From contig JAYJMM010000122.1 of NCBI GenBank assembly GCA_037349105.1, positions 1,984,001 through 2,048,000 of the forward strand: DNA of 64,000 bases. The letters are read 5' to 3'. Under the pieces are notes generated by a model that was not told the DNA's origin, did not search any database, and was given only the letters and a program-made list of their open reading frames with translations. The stretch is from Limnomonas spitsbergensis (Eukaryota > Chlorophyta > Chlorophyceae > Chlamydomonadales). This document shows, one piece after another, positions 1 through 12,190 of the stretch (position 1 is its first letter; each line of letters begins with the position of its first letter). The position numbers and the translations under genes are program-made.

Positions 1-2063
1 GCAATAACCGCGCACCATGTGTATGATAGCAAGTCGAAACATGCCATGCGCGGATTGCACACAATGAAAGGCATATATAGCTTGATGCCTTGATTTTAGA
101 GTTTAAACTCATTTCCTCATGAACATGCATGCCATGGTCATGTGACCACGTTACAACTTTGCATCCTGCTCAGTCAGTGCGCTTGGCCAGGGTAGCCACT
201 GTCAGCAGAGGGCAAAGGCACAACCAGCAGAGGTTCAGCATATGTCTTTACAGGGAGCTTGGGGATCCTTCATCTCGATGTACATTTCTAGCGCTTCGGC
301 TGCGCTGCGCTGCATTAAGTTCAGTGATCACCTTGCGCCCTTGCGCCTACTCTCGACATCAGGGCTCGTCGTCGTGTCAGGATTTGAATCTTGCTTGCCA
401 CCTTCGACTTATCACGACCAGCTGAGTTGTTCAATTTGCAGTCTCCGCGTGAAGCTCTTACAGGAGAATCGTTTGTAAATCAAGGCGATTCCGATGCACA
501 GTGGCGCATAAACTTCCCGCTCTTGCTTCGCGACTTCTGCCCAGGGCTTCTGCCTGCTGCCTGCAGCCTGTGCGTACGGGCTTTCAGCTAAACCTCTGTA
601 GCTCAATCCTTTATCTTTGAGCTCCGGCTGATCGACCGAGGTAAAAGATATATAGTCTATTAGGACGAAAGCGCCAAGCTGTAGCGCACAAAGTTTTCTT
701 AGACAGCCTGGAGCCAAAGGGGTACCTCAGGGGGTACCTTAAGTCGGGGTGAATCTGGGGGCTTCGCCCCCGCGACCTTCGGCCGCCCGGGGGGCTCTGC
801 GAAAAAAAAGGAGAGAGGGGCGAGGGGGGGGCAAAACAAAGCCAAACACAGTCCTCAAAAAAAGTGAAACGACCCTGTCTACCCCCCCCCTGCCTCCGGA
901 ACATAGTGAAACGTTAATTCTCACACGTAAATTAGAATTTCAGTAGGGTAGCGGTGTCAATTTCAATTGGCTCGACAATGTGCTTCTAGTGGTGTGGACA
1001 AATGTAAATGCTTCACAGTTGTAAAGCGGGGGAACAAAAGAATATACCATTGCCATAGCTTTCACTGTTTAAACAGAAATTTCACATGCCATCTACCTAT
1101 CCATGCTAAAAACCATGGGGCTCCAGAATGAAAGGCAGAAAAGAGAGGACTCAAGCATGAGAGGCATCAAACTAGCATACAATTTGAGCGTGTTGATGTG
1201 CTGCTTCAGAAGCTTGGTCTTCTGCTTTTTGGGGAGCTCATTGCCCACCACCCCCTCAAACTCATCAGCGCTGATGGCATATCTCGTCACACTATCTGCC
1301 TCCGTCAATTCCCGACCGGAGTGGGCTGACTTCACTTGTGATCTACTAGGAAGTAATAGCTCCATACAAAAGGGCGGATTGTACCTGCAATGCTCATGCA
1401 GATGGTGCGAGCTCTTGGTCTGTTGCTGCAAGGATTGGTGGCAGAACCCCTCTTATCTCCGTGCAGCCACATGCCCGCATATGACATCTTGTACTTCAGG
1501 GGGCAGCGGGACTGGACTGCTAGCGTGCAAGAGGTCCGTAGCCGGAGCAGCTGGAAAGCTCTCGCAACACCACAACATCAGGGGTGGCTTGGGTCGCAAT
1601 ATCCTGAGATAGCTGCTGATGCGGGCTGTCGGGTGAAGCCTCAACAGCTGGACCAACTGCTGTTGCAAGAGCGAGAGGCACAATGGCAGCCGCATGCTCG
1701 ACATCAGCAGCTGCAGAAGCAGCTTTAGCGAGAGCTGAAGGAGCAACATGAGTAACGGTGGAGTATATAATGATGTGATTTTGCGCTGTTGCTTCGTCGA
1801 GTTCTCCTTGGCCAGCCTCCCAGCCCCTCTCTGCACTTTCCCTTGTTAGTGATTCCTTAGGGCCACTGGGTTGTCTGTGAAATTTAAGACCTTCAAACAA
1901 TACTCACAGCAGGTTGTCATTGCTGAATTCATAGCAACGACCAATGCAGCTACACCGTGTAAGACTAAAATGCGTGTACGCACAACGTTACATGTGGTTC
2001 CAGAGCCATGACACCCCCCCATGCCAAAATTGCATGTCAATAAGGGTCTGGTATTCTGTGTCG
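1..2063. other. Gene-poor flank; no supported gene
   Basis: No complete gene could be supported. GC-rich palindromes lie at 720-800, including a 15-bp hairpin at 757-771, followed by poly-A and poly-G tracts. A minus-strand open frame at 1093-1345 has a protein-like composition but no recognised family. The rest looks like intergenic DNA. Confidence 0.5.
1093..1345 (-). CDS. Possible terminal exon of an unrecognised gene
   Basis: On the minus strand, a candidate splice acceptor near 1345 (ttcctag) is followed by an open frame of about 80 residues that ends in a stop at 1093. The N-terminal part is charged and non-repetitive (for example GRELTEADSVTRYAISADEF and NELPKKQKTKLLKQHINTLK), which is typical of real protein rather than random ORF. 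No domain is recognised and no upstream exon could be joined with certainty. A second Ala-rich minus-strand frame at 1520-1900 could be an upstream exon. This is a weak call: it may be a relic or chance. Confidence 0.25.
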
Positions 2064-2262
2064 ATGACGTTACACCTCTGGGCCCTGCTTCAAAAAGCTC
2101 GGCCGCGTGGACGCCTAAGTAAAGGGTTGGGAGGACCGGCCAAAACAAACACTAGGGAACAGGGAGGGGGAAATGAAGGGAAAAGGAGAGAAAGTGAAGG
2201 GACAGACAAAAGGCCAGAAAAGAAAGAAAGACAAAAGATGTGCCAGCCTCTAAAAACGTCTA

Positions 2263-3051
2263 TTAGGTATGCCTCAACGATATCTTGTCATGGTCTTCAT
2301 GTGCATCACTCATGACGCTAGCGGCAGCTCCAGCGGCACCGCTGACGGTTGCGTTGGCCGCTTTTAGAAGCAGTTCCCGCGGTAAGCAGCTGAAGCATTT
2401 GCGGCTCTGGCAGCGGCAGTGGCAGCGCCATGAGACACTAGCCGCATCACCCTTGCTCGTGGCCTTCTTGCGCATGGCTCTCTTGGCTGCTGGCGCAGCC
2501 ATGTAGTCATCCAGGTCGAGGTCCAACTCCGTTGCGTGTGCCATTTTAGTGACGTCACGCGCGGCAGAGTCAGTCTTCGGCGGGGGCAGCCTACTCTTGG
2601 CTTCTGGAGCACCCACGTCAGTTCTCGGTGAGCGTAGCTTACTCTTGGCTTCAGGAGTGCTTGCATGAGAAGTGTCCTTCCGGTTGGCCTTGGTGCGTCC
2701 CCCGGTACCAGGGGCCAAGGTCCCGCCTTCCAGGTCCCTACCCGCCGCCAACCACGTCAATCTTTGAAGGTTGCCGACGAGCTAGCTTGTCGAGCTGTTG
2801 TGGCATTGGCCTCCCCGTTTGGTGAGGGGCCTCTGCTCCCTGCTTCTGGTTGATGGCGTGGGTCCTCTCATTTGAGTAGGGACCTCGTTGCCATGCCTCC
2901 GGTCAGGATGTCCATCGTTCTGCTGTGACACCTGCCCATTGGACGGGTTCCTCCGGCCGGCCTGGTAGGCTCCCCTGCCATTGTGGGAACCTGAGCCGCC
3001 ACCTGCCCTCGCTGATTGATCTGGGGATTGGCGGCCTCGGGTGTCAGCCAT
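2263..3051 (-). pseudogene. Fragment with Gly/Arg-rich stretch and Aly/REF-like UAP56-binding motif
   Basis: On the minus strand, two open frames (3051-2782 and 2760-2263) read a Gly/Ser/Arg-rich segment and then a Lys/Pro-rich linker. These are followed by ELDLDLDDYM, which fits the LDxxLDxYM UAP56-binding motif at the ends of Aly/REF (THO4) mRNA export factors. No RRM domain is present, and a frame break separates the two parts. The upstream end merges with a LINE-like segment (NLRLRFGAVRMADTRGR). It is probably a captured or decayed fragment. Alternatively it is a poorly conserved part of the transposon itself. The duplicate lies at 8061-8948. Confidence 0.35.
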
Positions 3052-3290
3052 TCTGACCGCGCCAAACCGCAGCCTTAAGTTCGTGTGCTCGCAAGCACAC
3101 TGCCTTCGGCTGGTGCAGCCCCATGCGTGCGTCAGGCGTCGGCACGGTGCCCGATGTAGACTGAAACTAGGTGCGGTACTTAGGCGGCCGCAGACCTGTG
3201 TTCAGCGGCAGGCAGGATCTCTGGGTTCCCTCTGCCTGCTGCATCTAGCTGTGCCCGCTCGTATGTTGCATCAACTCGTATTCTGTGTGG
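3040..3290 (-). mobile_element. Short LINE fragment nested in the repeat block
   Basis: The reverse complement encodes frame-disrupted pieces matching the LINE protein C-terminal region, such as a decayed VDATYE segment near 3260 and NLRLRFGA near 3080. The better-preserved versions are at 26640-26880 and 41770-41950. It appears to be a second, older LINE 3' end downstream of the one at 3650-5095. Confidence 0.6.
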
Positions 3291-3649
3291 AATGATTTAT
3301 GATAGTGCATATCTGTAGCAAATGACCAAAGGAATGCAACGGCGTAGCTATCGTCTCAATCTGATGTTTAAAAAGAAAATACTAAAATTTCATGAAATTG
3401 GATTTTGTTTCTACCCCCTCCTCCTCCCCCACCCCCCCCCACACACACTTTGTCCCTCCATATCTCCCAGCCCCCAGGACAAAAATAGTATTAACTATTA
3501 AGACTAGACACGGAAAGCTCTCGTCAAGCACTGCAACTTTCGAGGATGGGGTGTATTCAGTTTGTTTGTCCCCCTTCCAAGAGGGAGACAAAACAGAAGA
3601 AAGAGAGGAAAAGGGGAAATAATGTTCATGTGGCTACGAGGGTATATGT

Positions 3650-5095
3650 GATTTATCACAACAGTCGGGGAGAGAGTTGTTGTGCGCCATGTATCAGATG
3701 AGGCCAACTAGGACGGTGGATAAAGGTCATAGAGGCAATCAAATGCCAGGGCATCCCACCCAAGCCTGCCCCGGTACAACTCCAAAAAGTCCCGTTCAGA
3801 GGACCGTTCAGAGGACCTGCCCATCCCTGTTGCCCAAGTTGATCATGCACGCTGGGGTGTTGAAAGCATGCATCATGCAACGCGTCCTCCACATGGTCGC
3901 TGTCCCCCCTACCCCAACTTCGCTGGCAGCACCGTATTGATGTCACGATGCTGACCGCTGCACCTTCCTACCTCCAGTCAGTGACGGCGCCGAGCCGCAG
4001 CCTGAAGTTTGTGCGCACGCAAGCACACTCCTTCGGCTGGTGCGGCCCCTGGCCTGCCGAAGACTGAAACCATGTACGTAGGTGGCCGCAGACCTGTGTT
4101 TAGTGGCAGAATCTCTGAGGTCCCCTCTACCAGCTGCATCCACCTGCGCCCGCTCGTATGTTGCATCAACTAGCGCTAGCACCTCGGTGCCAGGTTGCGG
4201 CTATAGGTCACTAGGTCAGTCGCTGTCTGACGCAGTTTGGGGATGGCTGATCCCAGCTCCAGCTCCAGCAAGGCACAGAAATCCACTGCACTGATTGAGT
4301 CCTCCGGTGCCCTGCCTGACAGCGAGCTGCATATCCATGAGTGGACAGTCATGATGTGCTGCCTGCTGGTGCGACCGCTGCGTTGTAGAAGCGAAGCAGC
4401 GCCCTCAATCCCTCATGACCCCCCAGGTGGCAGCGGACGCAAGTTGCGGCCCTTCAGCCTGGCGTAGATGCTGGAGGAAGCCGGACTGCATCTTGCTCTT
4501 GAGGCAATGTTGCGGGCTGAAGTGATCAGTGGCCAAAACCACATCACCTTTGTTGGCCGCAGCGATGCATGGAAAGACGCCAACCGGTTGTGTGTGGGCA
4601 GATGCCTCAGGCGCACCTTGGCGGCCGTGCGGTGGACACGATGCAAGTATGCAACGCGGCAGCCAAAGGCACCTCTCTACCCTGCACGGCCTTCCTCATG
4701 CTGCCGCTCTCGTCCTTGATGAGGCCCAAGAACTTAAATTCATGGACACTCTTTAGCGCTATCATCCTCTAAGGGCCGTTCACGCAAGTATGGGCTGATT
4801 GCTGGCTCCGCGCTGCTTAGCGGCTTCCAAACTCCAATATCTTTGAGTTGCTCACGTTGAAGTGGAGATGTTTGACCGCCGCATATTCATGCATGGCATC
4901 TGACCGTCACATATTCATGCCGGGCTGCTGGCTTGCAGGGAGAGATCATCCGCATATAAGAGGCACGTGAGTCTTCGCCCCGTCCCCAACACAATGCCCT
5001 AGTCTGCTGGGCACTGGGCTGCGATCTTGCCCGGCAGATCGCTGATATAGAGATTGAAGAGGAGGGGGCTGAGTGGACAGCCCTGCTTGGTGGTT
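3650..5095 (-). mobile_element. Decayed LINE (non-LTR retrotransposon) RT and C-terminal region
   Basis: Read on the minus strand, the sequence retains recognisable but frameshifted LINE motifs. The GCPLSPLL-type RT motif lies near 5050-5090. A degenerate YADD box is near 4970. An LHRVHRTAAKVRLRHLPTH segment matches the thumb region of the RT copy at 41246-43210. VDATYERAQVDAAGRGD lies at 4182-4130, and a CCQRSWGRGDSDHVEDALH zinc-knuckle-like segment at about 3930. The 5' part is truncated and many indels break the frame. It is non-functional. Confidence 0.8.
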
Positions 5096-5964
5096 AAAAT
5101 TTACTTATGGCATGACCATGCGGTCCTCTCACAGGCATTAACTCATTAAGGCATGCATGTGTGGGACATGTCAAAATGTGCATGGCCCAATGGCCCTCCC
5201 ATCAGCAAGGGGGAGCTCCCAGCATGTGTAGGATACCGATACTCAGTACTCACTACAGCATGTGCACATTCCACCCAGCAGCTGCAGGAGTCAGAATATG
5301 CATGTTCCTCCCACCCAGCCCGTGCATGGACTTCCAAACATGTGTATGGTCCTTATAAGTTATAGCACAGGCTCATGGGCCTCCAACTGCTATCAGCATG
5401 GGCAAGGTCCTCCATTCAGTATTGGAAATGTCACAAAGCAACTATGCAAGCCATATCGTTCCCCAGTCATCGGTTATTGCGTCCAACGTCGCAGGTCCTT
5501 AGCAGCCTGCCCAACCTCGTTTATTTGCGTCCCAAAGATGTCCACCATTCAACCGGCCGCCACTGTTATCCTGAAATCTGAAATAGTAGGCGGGACAGGT
5601 AAGGAATCAAGCCAACTGGAGTAGTGCCGCCTAGCTAGTCCAGCCACTTCAGCAGCTTGGGGGGCAGACTGCTGGACCGGGCGGGCGGGGGCTGCCGCTC
5701 GCCACTCAGATTCTCCTCTACGCGCAACCTACCGTAGAATTGGTAGTGCTCTAGTCACGCAGTTTTATGTGGTGCTTTGCGTCTGGTACATTTATGAAGG
5801 CGACTCCGTTTCAAGCATTTTCTGAAGAGTGCAGAATGCAATCATGCATTCATGCATGCCGGCTCCTCAGTCCTCGCTAGATATATTGTTGTTGCTATCC
5901 GCTTGCATTACAGTTACGGCGATCGTTGCATGTCCGTTTTCAGCAGGTTTGGGGTGATGACTTT
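5096..5964. other. Rest of repeat block; no gene seen
   Basis: The stretch belongs to the duplicated block and has a counterpart at 10900-11764. The small open frames here are not protein-like. A TACCGTAG motif near 5730 resembles one end of the TA-flanked MITEs seen elsewhere, but no inverted partner was found. Confidence 0.5.
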
Positions 5965-6013
5965 CATTTGGGGTCATTTGGGGTCATTTGGGGTCATTTG
6001 GGGTCATTTGGGG
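5965..6013. repeat. 10-bp tandem repeat (catttggggt, about 5 copies)
   Basis: About five head-to-tail copies of a 10-bp unit start exactly where the two large repeat blocks diverge. Confidence 0.9.
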
Positions 6014-6300
6014 AACAAGAATAATTTGGACCATCGTCTGCTAGCGCCCCCAGATAATAGGGGTTGGGTTACGGGTTCAGGGTTGAGGGTTTGCTAACCA
6101 GGCCACTCAGCCCAGGAATGCAATCGACACGTTGCTTTAGTGCGCTGATCAAGAAGGCAGGACAGGCAGCAGTATCTGTCTGCCATGCCTATTTGTTCAA
6201 ACAGGTACTGCTGCCTGTCTGCCTTGCCTCCAGGCGCCACTGTGTCTGTGTGAATGTAATTGTGACCTGAAATGTCTGCCACTCGCCTGTGTTTGGACAG

Positions 6301-7757
6301 ATCAATCGTTAGTTTGAGATTGAGGAGCGTAACAGCACTTTCATGCAAGAGATCCGAGCTGGCATTGTCTGCTTTCTGACAGTATGCTACATTATCCGTG
6401 AGTGGAGACACTGATGCCGAAATAGCATTGCCGAATACCGTAGACGCCCTTTGCCTCCGCAAGACATTGTTTGTTTCGCCATTGCGCCTTGTGGAAACCC
6501 CAACTTGGGCGGAACACGCCACCTTTTGGGACTTCAAGCCAGTCCCAAGTTTGGGACTTCTCCAGTGAAGCGCGCTTAAGCTTAAAACTATGTTTATTTC
6601 TTGTTTGCGGAGGCAAAACAAGTACCGGTACACGGTATTAAATAAAATAAACTGCTTCCCGCTTCGGATATATGGGAATGCCCTAGCTCTTTTTTTGACA
6701 GGGCATTGATGACACAATGGAGTGCCCATAATTGTAAAACCAGCTTCATTTTTTACTGTCAATTGAGCTGAAGCAGGCGACAGATAAAGGTGTAACCCAA
6801 ACAAGTAAATGAGCAGTTTCGACATATTCAGCTCGAAAGGAAAGTGGAATTTCAGCCCTCTGCCCTCCACTCGAGCTGCCTGATAGCCCTTATATTGTCA
6901 TATTTTATACCTGACTGCAATCAACAAAGCTGGTTCTCCCAGTGTACTACACACGCGCCGGTGCAACCCTGAGATCTACCTATGACTCATTTCGGATGTA
7001 CCGTCCTATGCACTTCGTATTGACCATCTGTGTACTGCTCTGCACGCAGCTGTCAATGCCGGTATCCTGGCAGACACTGGTGGCACTTGTGTCCCTGCCA
7101 TCGACTGTAATGTGAGTCTTGGTGGAGTTGTGACCTAGTGGGGTGGGAATGTGTGGGAGAGGCTCACGTATAAGTATGAATCAAGGTGTCCTGAAACGTT
7201 GAGCTCAATTGTTATGTCTCAGTGTCTTCCATGTCCTTCCACCCTGACTGGCCCTTTGCCAGAGGTTGCCATTTTTGCACTGACCCATATCTTCTTTCCT
7301 CCTGCTGGCCCTTCCTCTCAAAAACTCACCCTATCTTTTCTCCTCCCATGCCCTATTCAATTTGCTGAACAGGCTGATCGATATGCCATGCTCGGCGACG
7401 ATTGCAAGTTTGACGCTTTCGGTACTAATCCTGAGTGGGGCGCCTGCATATCTGCGATGAAGCAGAATCTGATTAGTGCTGCCACCTGCATTGCCTCCAT
7501 GCTTTCAACTCTAGGTAAGGCGCAGGTCATTAAGATGGAGCAAACAATTTATCGTCCTATCTGCCACCACGTCTTCTCAATCTTTAGCCCTCATCCCTAA
7601 CAGTTTATTCTACTCTCCCCCGACCTTTTCGAATCTTTTACTGCACCCCCTCTCAGGCATGGCTCTGTGGGCTAGGATGCCCATGGCAGTTGCGCCGGCC
7701 ATGGGTGTCAACGCCTACTTCTCGTACACAGTTGTTGGCTTCATGGGAACTGGCATG
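6301..7757 (+). pseudogene. Partial, broken copy of the AZG purine permease gene (exons 2-5)
   Basis: Exons 2-5 of the permease gene at 14988-22184 are repeated here with the same splice sites at 6301-6397, 7050-7111, 7373-7514 and 7657-7757. The fourth codon of the exon 2 copy is TAG where the intact gene has TAC (Tyr). The exon 4 copy carries one extra in-frame Ser codon (NLISAATC against NLIAATC). Exon 1 and exons 6-18 are absent. The homology, including introns, starts near 6014 and stops near 7848, where the LINE 3' end of repeat block 2 abuts what would be intron 5. It is a truncated duplicate with no way to make a transporter. Confidence 0.93.
6438..6635. mobile_element. TA-flanked MITE in the permease pseudogene intron
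   Basis: The element starts TA|CCGTAGACGCC and ends ACGG|TA. Its arms share an internal TTTGCCTCCGCAA stretch in inverted orientation. The same insertion is present in intron 2 of the intact gene (15554-15730), so it predates the gene duplication. The copy here keeps the better-preserved arms. Confidence 0.6.
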
Positions 7758-7849
7758 GTGAGTGGGAACAGAGGGTGGGATGGTGGGATGACACTAGGAA
7801 ATTGTCATGGGAAGGTATTCAAGTGGAAGTGTAGAGCATCCGAACTTTA

Positions 7850-10800
7850 ATGACGTTACACATCTGGGCCCTGCTTCAAAAAAGCTCGGCCGCGTGGACG
7901 CCTAAGTAAAGGGTTGGAAGCCGGGACCGACCGAAACAAACACTAGGGAACAGGGAGGGGGAAATGAAGGGGAAAGGAGAGAAAGTGAAGGGACAGACAA
8001 AAGGCCAGAAAAGAAAGACAAAAGATGTGCCAGCCTCTAAAAACGTCTATTAGGTATGCCTCATTGCCTCAACGATATCTTGTCATGGTCTTCATGTGCA
8101 TCACTCATGACGCTAGCGGCAGCTCCAGCGGCACCGCTGACGGTTGCGTTGGCCGCTTTTAGAAGAAGTTCCCGCGGAAAGCAGCTGAAGCATTTGCGGC
8201 TCTGGCAGCGGCAGTGGCAGCGCCATGAGACACTAGCCGCATCACCCTTGCTCGTGGCCTTCTTGCGCATGGCTCTCTTGGCTGCTGGCGCAGCCATGTA
8301 GTCATCCAGGTCGAGGTCCAACTCCGTTGCGTGTGCCATTTTAGTGACGTCACGCGCGGCAGAGTCGGTCTTCGGCGGGGGCAGCCTACTCTTGGCTTCA
8401 GGAGCACCCACGTCAGTTCTCGGTGAGCGTAGTTTACTCTTGGCTTCAGGAGTGCTTGCATGAGAAGTGTCCTTCCGGTTGGCCTTGGTGCGTCCCCCGG
8501 TACCAGGGGCCAAGGTCCCGCCTTCCAGGTCCCTACCCGCCGCCAACCGCGTCAATCTTTGAAGGTTGACGACGAGCTAGCTTGTCGAGCTGTTGTGGCA
8601 TTGGACTCCCCGTTTGGTGAGGCGCCTCTGCTCCCTGCTTCTGGTTGATGGCGTGGGTCCTCTCATTTGAGTAGGGACCTCGTTGCCATGCCTCCGGGCA
8701 GGATGTCCATCGTTCTGCTGTGACACCTGCCCATTGGACGGGTTCCTCCGGCCGGCCTGGTAGGCTCCCCTGCCATTGTGGGAACCTGAGCCGCCACCTG
8801 CCCTCGCTGATTGATCTGGGGTTTGGCGGCCTCGGGTGTCAGCCATTCTGACCGCGCCAAACCGCAGCCTTAAGTTCGTGTGCTCGCAAGCACACTGCCT
8901 GACTGCCTTCGGCTGGTGCAGCCCCATGCGTGCGTCAGGCGTCGGCACGGTGCCCGATGTAGACTGAAACTAGGTGCGGTACTTAGGCGGCCGCAGACCT
9001 GTGTTCAGCGGCAGGCAGGATCTCTGGGTTCCCTCTGCCTGCTGCATCTAGCTGTGCCCGCTCGTATGTTGCATCAACTCGTATTCTGTGTGGAATGATT
9101 TATGATAGTGCATATCTGTAGCAAATGACCAAAGGAATGCAACGGCGTAGCTATCGTCTCAATCTGATGTTTAAAAAGAAAATACTAAAATTTCATGAAA
9201 TTGGATTTTGTTTCTACCCCCTCCTCCTCCCCCACCCCCCCCCCACACACACTTTGTCCCTCCATATCTCCCAGCCCCCAGGACAAAAATAGTATTAACT
9301 ATTAAGACTAGACACGGAAAGCTCTCGTCAAGCACTGCAACTTTCGAGGATGGGGTGTATTCAGTTTGTTTGTCCCCCTTCCAAGAGGGAGACAAAACAG
9401 AAGAAAGAGAGGAAAAGGGGAAATAATGTTCATGTGGCTACGAGGGTATATGTGATTTATCACAACAGTCGGGGAGAGAGTTGTTGTGCGCCATGTATCA
9501 GATGAGGCCAACTAGGACGGTGGATAAAGGTCATAGAGGCAATCAAATGCCAGGGCATCCCACCCAAGCCTGCCCCGGTACAACTCCAAAAAGTCCCGTT
9601 CAGAGGACCGTTCAGAGGACCTGCCCATCCCTGTTGCCCAAGTTGATCATGCACGCTGGGGTGTTGAAAGCATGCATCATGCAACGCGTCCTCCACATGG
9701 TCGCTGTCCCCCCTACCCCAACTTCGCTGGCAGCACCGTATTGATGTCACGATGCTGACCGCTGCACCTTCCTACCTCCAGTCAGTGACGGCGCCGAGCC
9801 GCAGCCTGAAGTTTGTGCGCACGCAAGCACACTCCTTCGGCTGGTGCGGCCCCTGGCCTGCCGAAGACTGAAACCATGTACGTAGGTGGCCGCAGACCTG
9901 TGTTTAGTGGCAGAATCTCTGAGGTCCCCTCTACCAGCTGCATCCACCTGCGCCCGCTCGTATGTTGCATCAACTAGCGCTAGCACCTCGGTGCCAGGTT
10001 GCGGCTATAGGTCACTAGGTCAGTCGCTGTCTGACGCAGTTTGGGGATGGCTGATCCCAGCTCCAGCTCCAGCAAGGCACAGAAATTCACTGCACTGATT
10101 GAGTCCTCCGGTGCCCTGCCTGACAGCGAGCTGCATATCCATGAGTGGACAGTCATGATGTGCTGCCTGCTGGTGCGACCGCTGCGTTGTAGAAGCGAAG
10201 CAGCGCCCTCAATCCCTCATGACCCCCCAGGTGGCAGCGGACGCAAGTTGCGGCCCTTCAGCCTGGCGTAGATGCTGGAGGAAGCCGGACTGCATCTTGC
10301 TCTTGAGGCAATGTTGCGGGCTGAAGTGATCAGTGGCCAAAACCACATCACCTTTGTTGGCCGCAGCGATGCATGGAAAGACGCCAACCGGTTGTGTGTG
10401 GGCAGATGCCTCAGGCGCACCTTGGCGGCCGTGCGGTGGACACGATGCAAGTATGCAACGCGGCAGCCAAAGGCACCTCTCTACCTTGCACGGCCTTCCT
10501 CATGCTGCCGCTCTCTTCCTGGATGAGGCCCAAGAACTTAAATTCATGGACACTCTTTAGCGCTATCATCCTCTAAGGGCCGTTCACGCAAGTATGGGCT
10601 GATTGCTGGCTCCGCGCTGCTTAGCGGCTTCCAAACTCCAATATCTTTGAGTTGCTCACGTTGAAGTGGAGATGTTTGACCGCCGCATATTCATGCATGG
10701 CATCTGACCGTCACATATTCATGCCGGGCTGCTGGCTTGCAGGGAGAGATCATCCGCATATAAGAGGCACGTGAGTCTTCGCCCCGTCCCCAACACAATG

Positions 10801-11775
10801 CCCTCTGCTGGGCACTGGGCTGCGATCTTGCCCGGCAGATCGCTGATATAGAGATTGAAGAGGAGGGGGCTGAGTGGACAGCCCTGCTTGGTGGTTAAAA
10901 TTTACTTATGGCATGACCATGCGGTCCTCTCACAGGCATTAACTCATTAAGGCATGCATGTGTGGGACATGTCAAAATGTGCATGGCCCAATGGCCCTCC
11001 CATCAGCAAGGGGGAGCTCCCAGCATGTGTAGGATACCGATACTCAGTACTCACTACAGCATGTGCACATTCCACCCAGCAGCTGCAGGAGTCAGAATAT
11101 GCATGTTCCTCCCACCCAGCCCGTGCATGGACTTCCAAACATGTGTATGGTCCTTATAAGTTATAGCACAGGCTCATGGGCCTCCAACTGCTATCAGCAT
11201 GGGCAAGGTCCTCCATTCAGTATTGGAAATGTCACAAAGCAACTATGCAAGCCATATCGTTCCCCAGTCATCGGTTATTGCGTCCAACGTCGCAGGTCCT
11301 TAGCAGCCTGCCCAACCTCGTTTATTTGCGTCCCAAAGATGTCCACCATTCAACCGGCCGCCACTGTTATCCTGAAATCTGAAATAGTAGGCGGGACAGG
11401 TAAGGAATCAAGCCAACTGGAGTAGTGCCGCCTAGCTAGTCCAGCCACTTCAGCGGCTTGGGGGGCAGACTGCTGGACCGGGCGGGGCGGGGGCTGGCTC
11501 GCCACTCAGATTCCCCTCTACACGCAACCTACCGTAGAATTGGTAGTGCTCTAGTCACGCAGTTTTATGTGGTGCTTTGCGTCTGGTACATTTATGAAGG
11601 CGACTCCGTTTCAAGCATTTTCTGAAGAGTGAAGAATGCAATCATGCATTCATGCATGCCGGCTCCTCAGTCCTCACTAGATATATTGTTGCTGCTATCC
11701 GCTTGCATTACAGTTACGGCGATCGTTGCATGTCCATTTTCAGCAGGTTTGGGGTGATGACGTTCATTTGGGGTC
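7850..11775. repeat. 3.9 kb repeat block, copy 2 (LINE-derived)
   Basis: Near-identical duplicate of 2064-5975 in the same orientation. Differences seen include a 4-bp insertion (gact) near 8900 and a deletion near 10804. It holds the second copies of the Aly/REF-like fragment (8061-8948, minus), the short LINE piece (8840-9090, minus) and the decayed LINE RT/C-terminal region (9455-10897, minus). Its left edge truncates the permease pseudogene. Confidence 0.85.
9455..10897 (-). mobile_element. Decayed LINE RT and C-terminal region (second copy)
   Basis: This is the counterpart of the LINE remnant at 3650-5095. The VDATYERAQVDAAGRGD segment lies at 9986-9930, the CCQRSWGRGDSDHVEDALH segment near 9730, and RT motifs lie between 10700 and 10897. 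The same frameshifts occur in both copies, so the element was already dead before duplication. Confidence 0.8.
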
Positions 11776-12190
11776 TATACTAGGCGCGGTCCGCGGATGT
11801 TTTGGTCATTGGGTGTGTTTGTGCTCCAAGTGAGCGCGGCGCCACAACCAGCTATTTGGACGTCTGATCTTTTTCAGATCTTCCTTGGAATGATCTCTGC
11901 TGCTCTCTCCCCCTCGCACCTCAATGTCGTTGTACTTCACGGTGTCCACTTCTGAGTAGATAGGACAGGTTTGACGGGGCTGCTGCCTGCCACTACTTAG
12001 TTTATTAGTCCATCCAGCCACTACTATACTTCAGAGATGCAGCAGCCAGCCAGCCAGCATGCCCGTGTGCTCCCTATCTCAGATAGTCAGATTTAACCAT
12101 CATAGTTGCAGTGGGCACTCATGAGTAGTGGTGGCATCAGAGTTACCAAGTGTTACCAGTGGTAACGCCTGCTGGTAACACTAAGGTCTA
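11776..12190. other. Intergenic; nothing recognised
   Basis: No protein-like frame or RNA gene was seen. A short imperfect inverted repeat around gttaccagtggtaac lies near 12150. Confidence 0.5.

Larger units (their letters stand above)
2064..5975. repeat. 3.9 kb repeat block, copy 1 (LINE-derived)
   Basis: The stretch aligns over its whole length with 7850-11775. By eye only scattered substitutions and small indels separate the two copies. It begins with ATGACGTTACACCTCTGGGC, which also marks LINE 3' ends at about 23895 and 43560. It contains two minus-strand LINE remnants and an Aly/REF-like fragment. After a shared CATTTGGGGTC the copies diverge: copy 1 continues into 10-bp repeats and copy 2 into unrelated sequence. 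The high identity implies a recent segmental duplication. Confidence 0.85.

Noticed and set aside
6094..6870. 258-codon minus-strand ORF
   Set aside because: It runs antisense across the permease pseudogene exon, its intron and a MITE. It has no protein-like conservation, and its counterpart in the intact gene (15309-15728) is only partly open.
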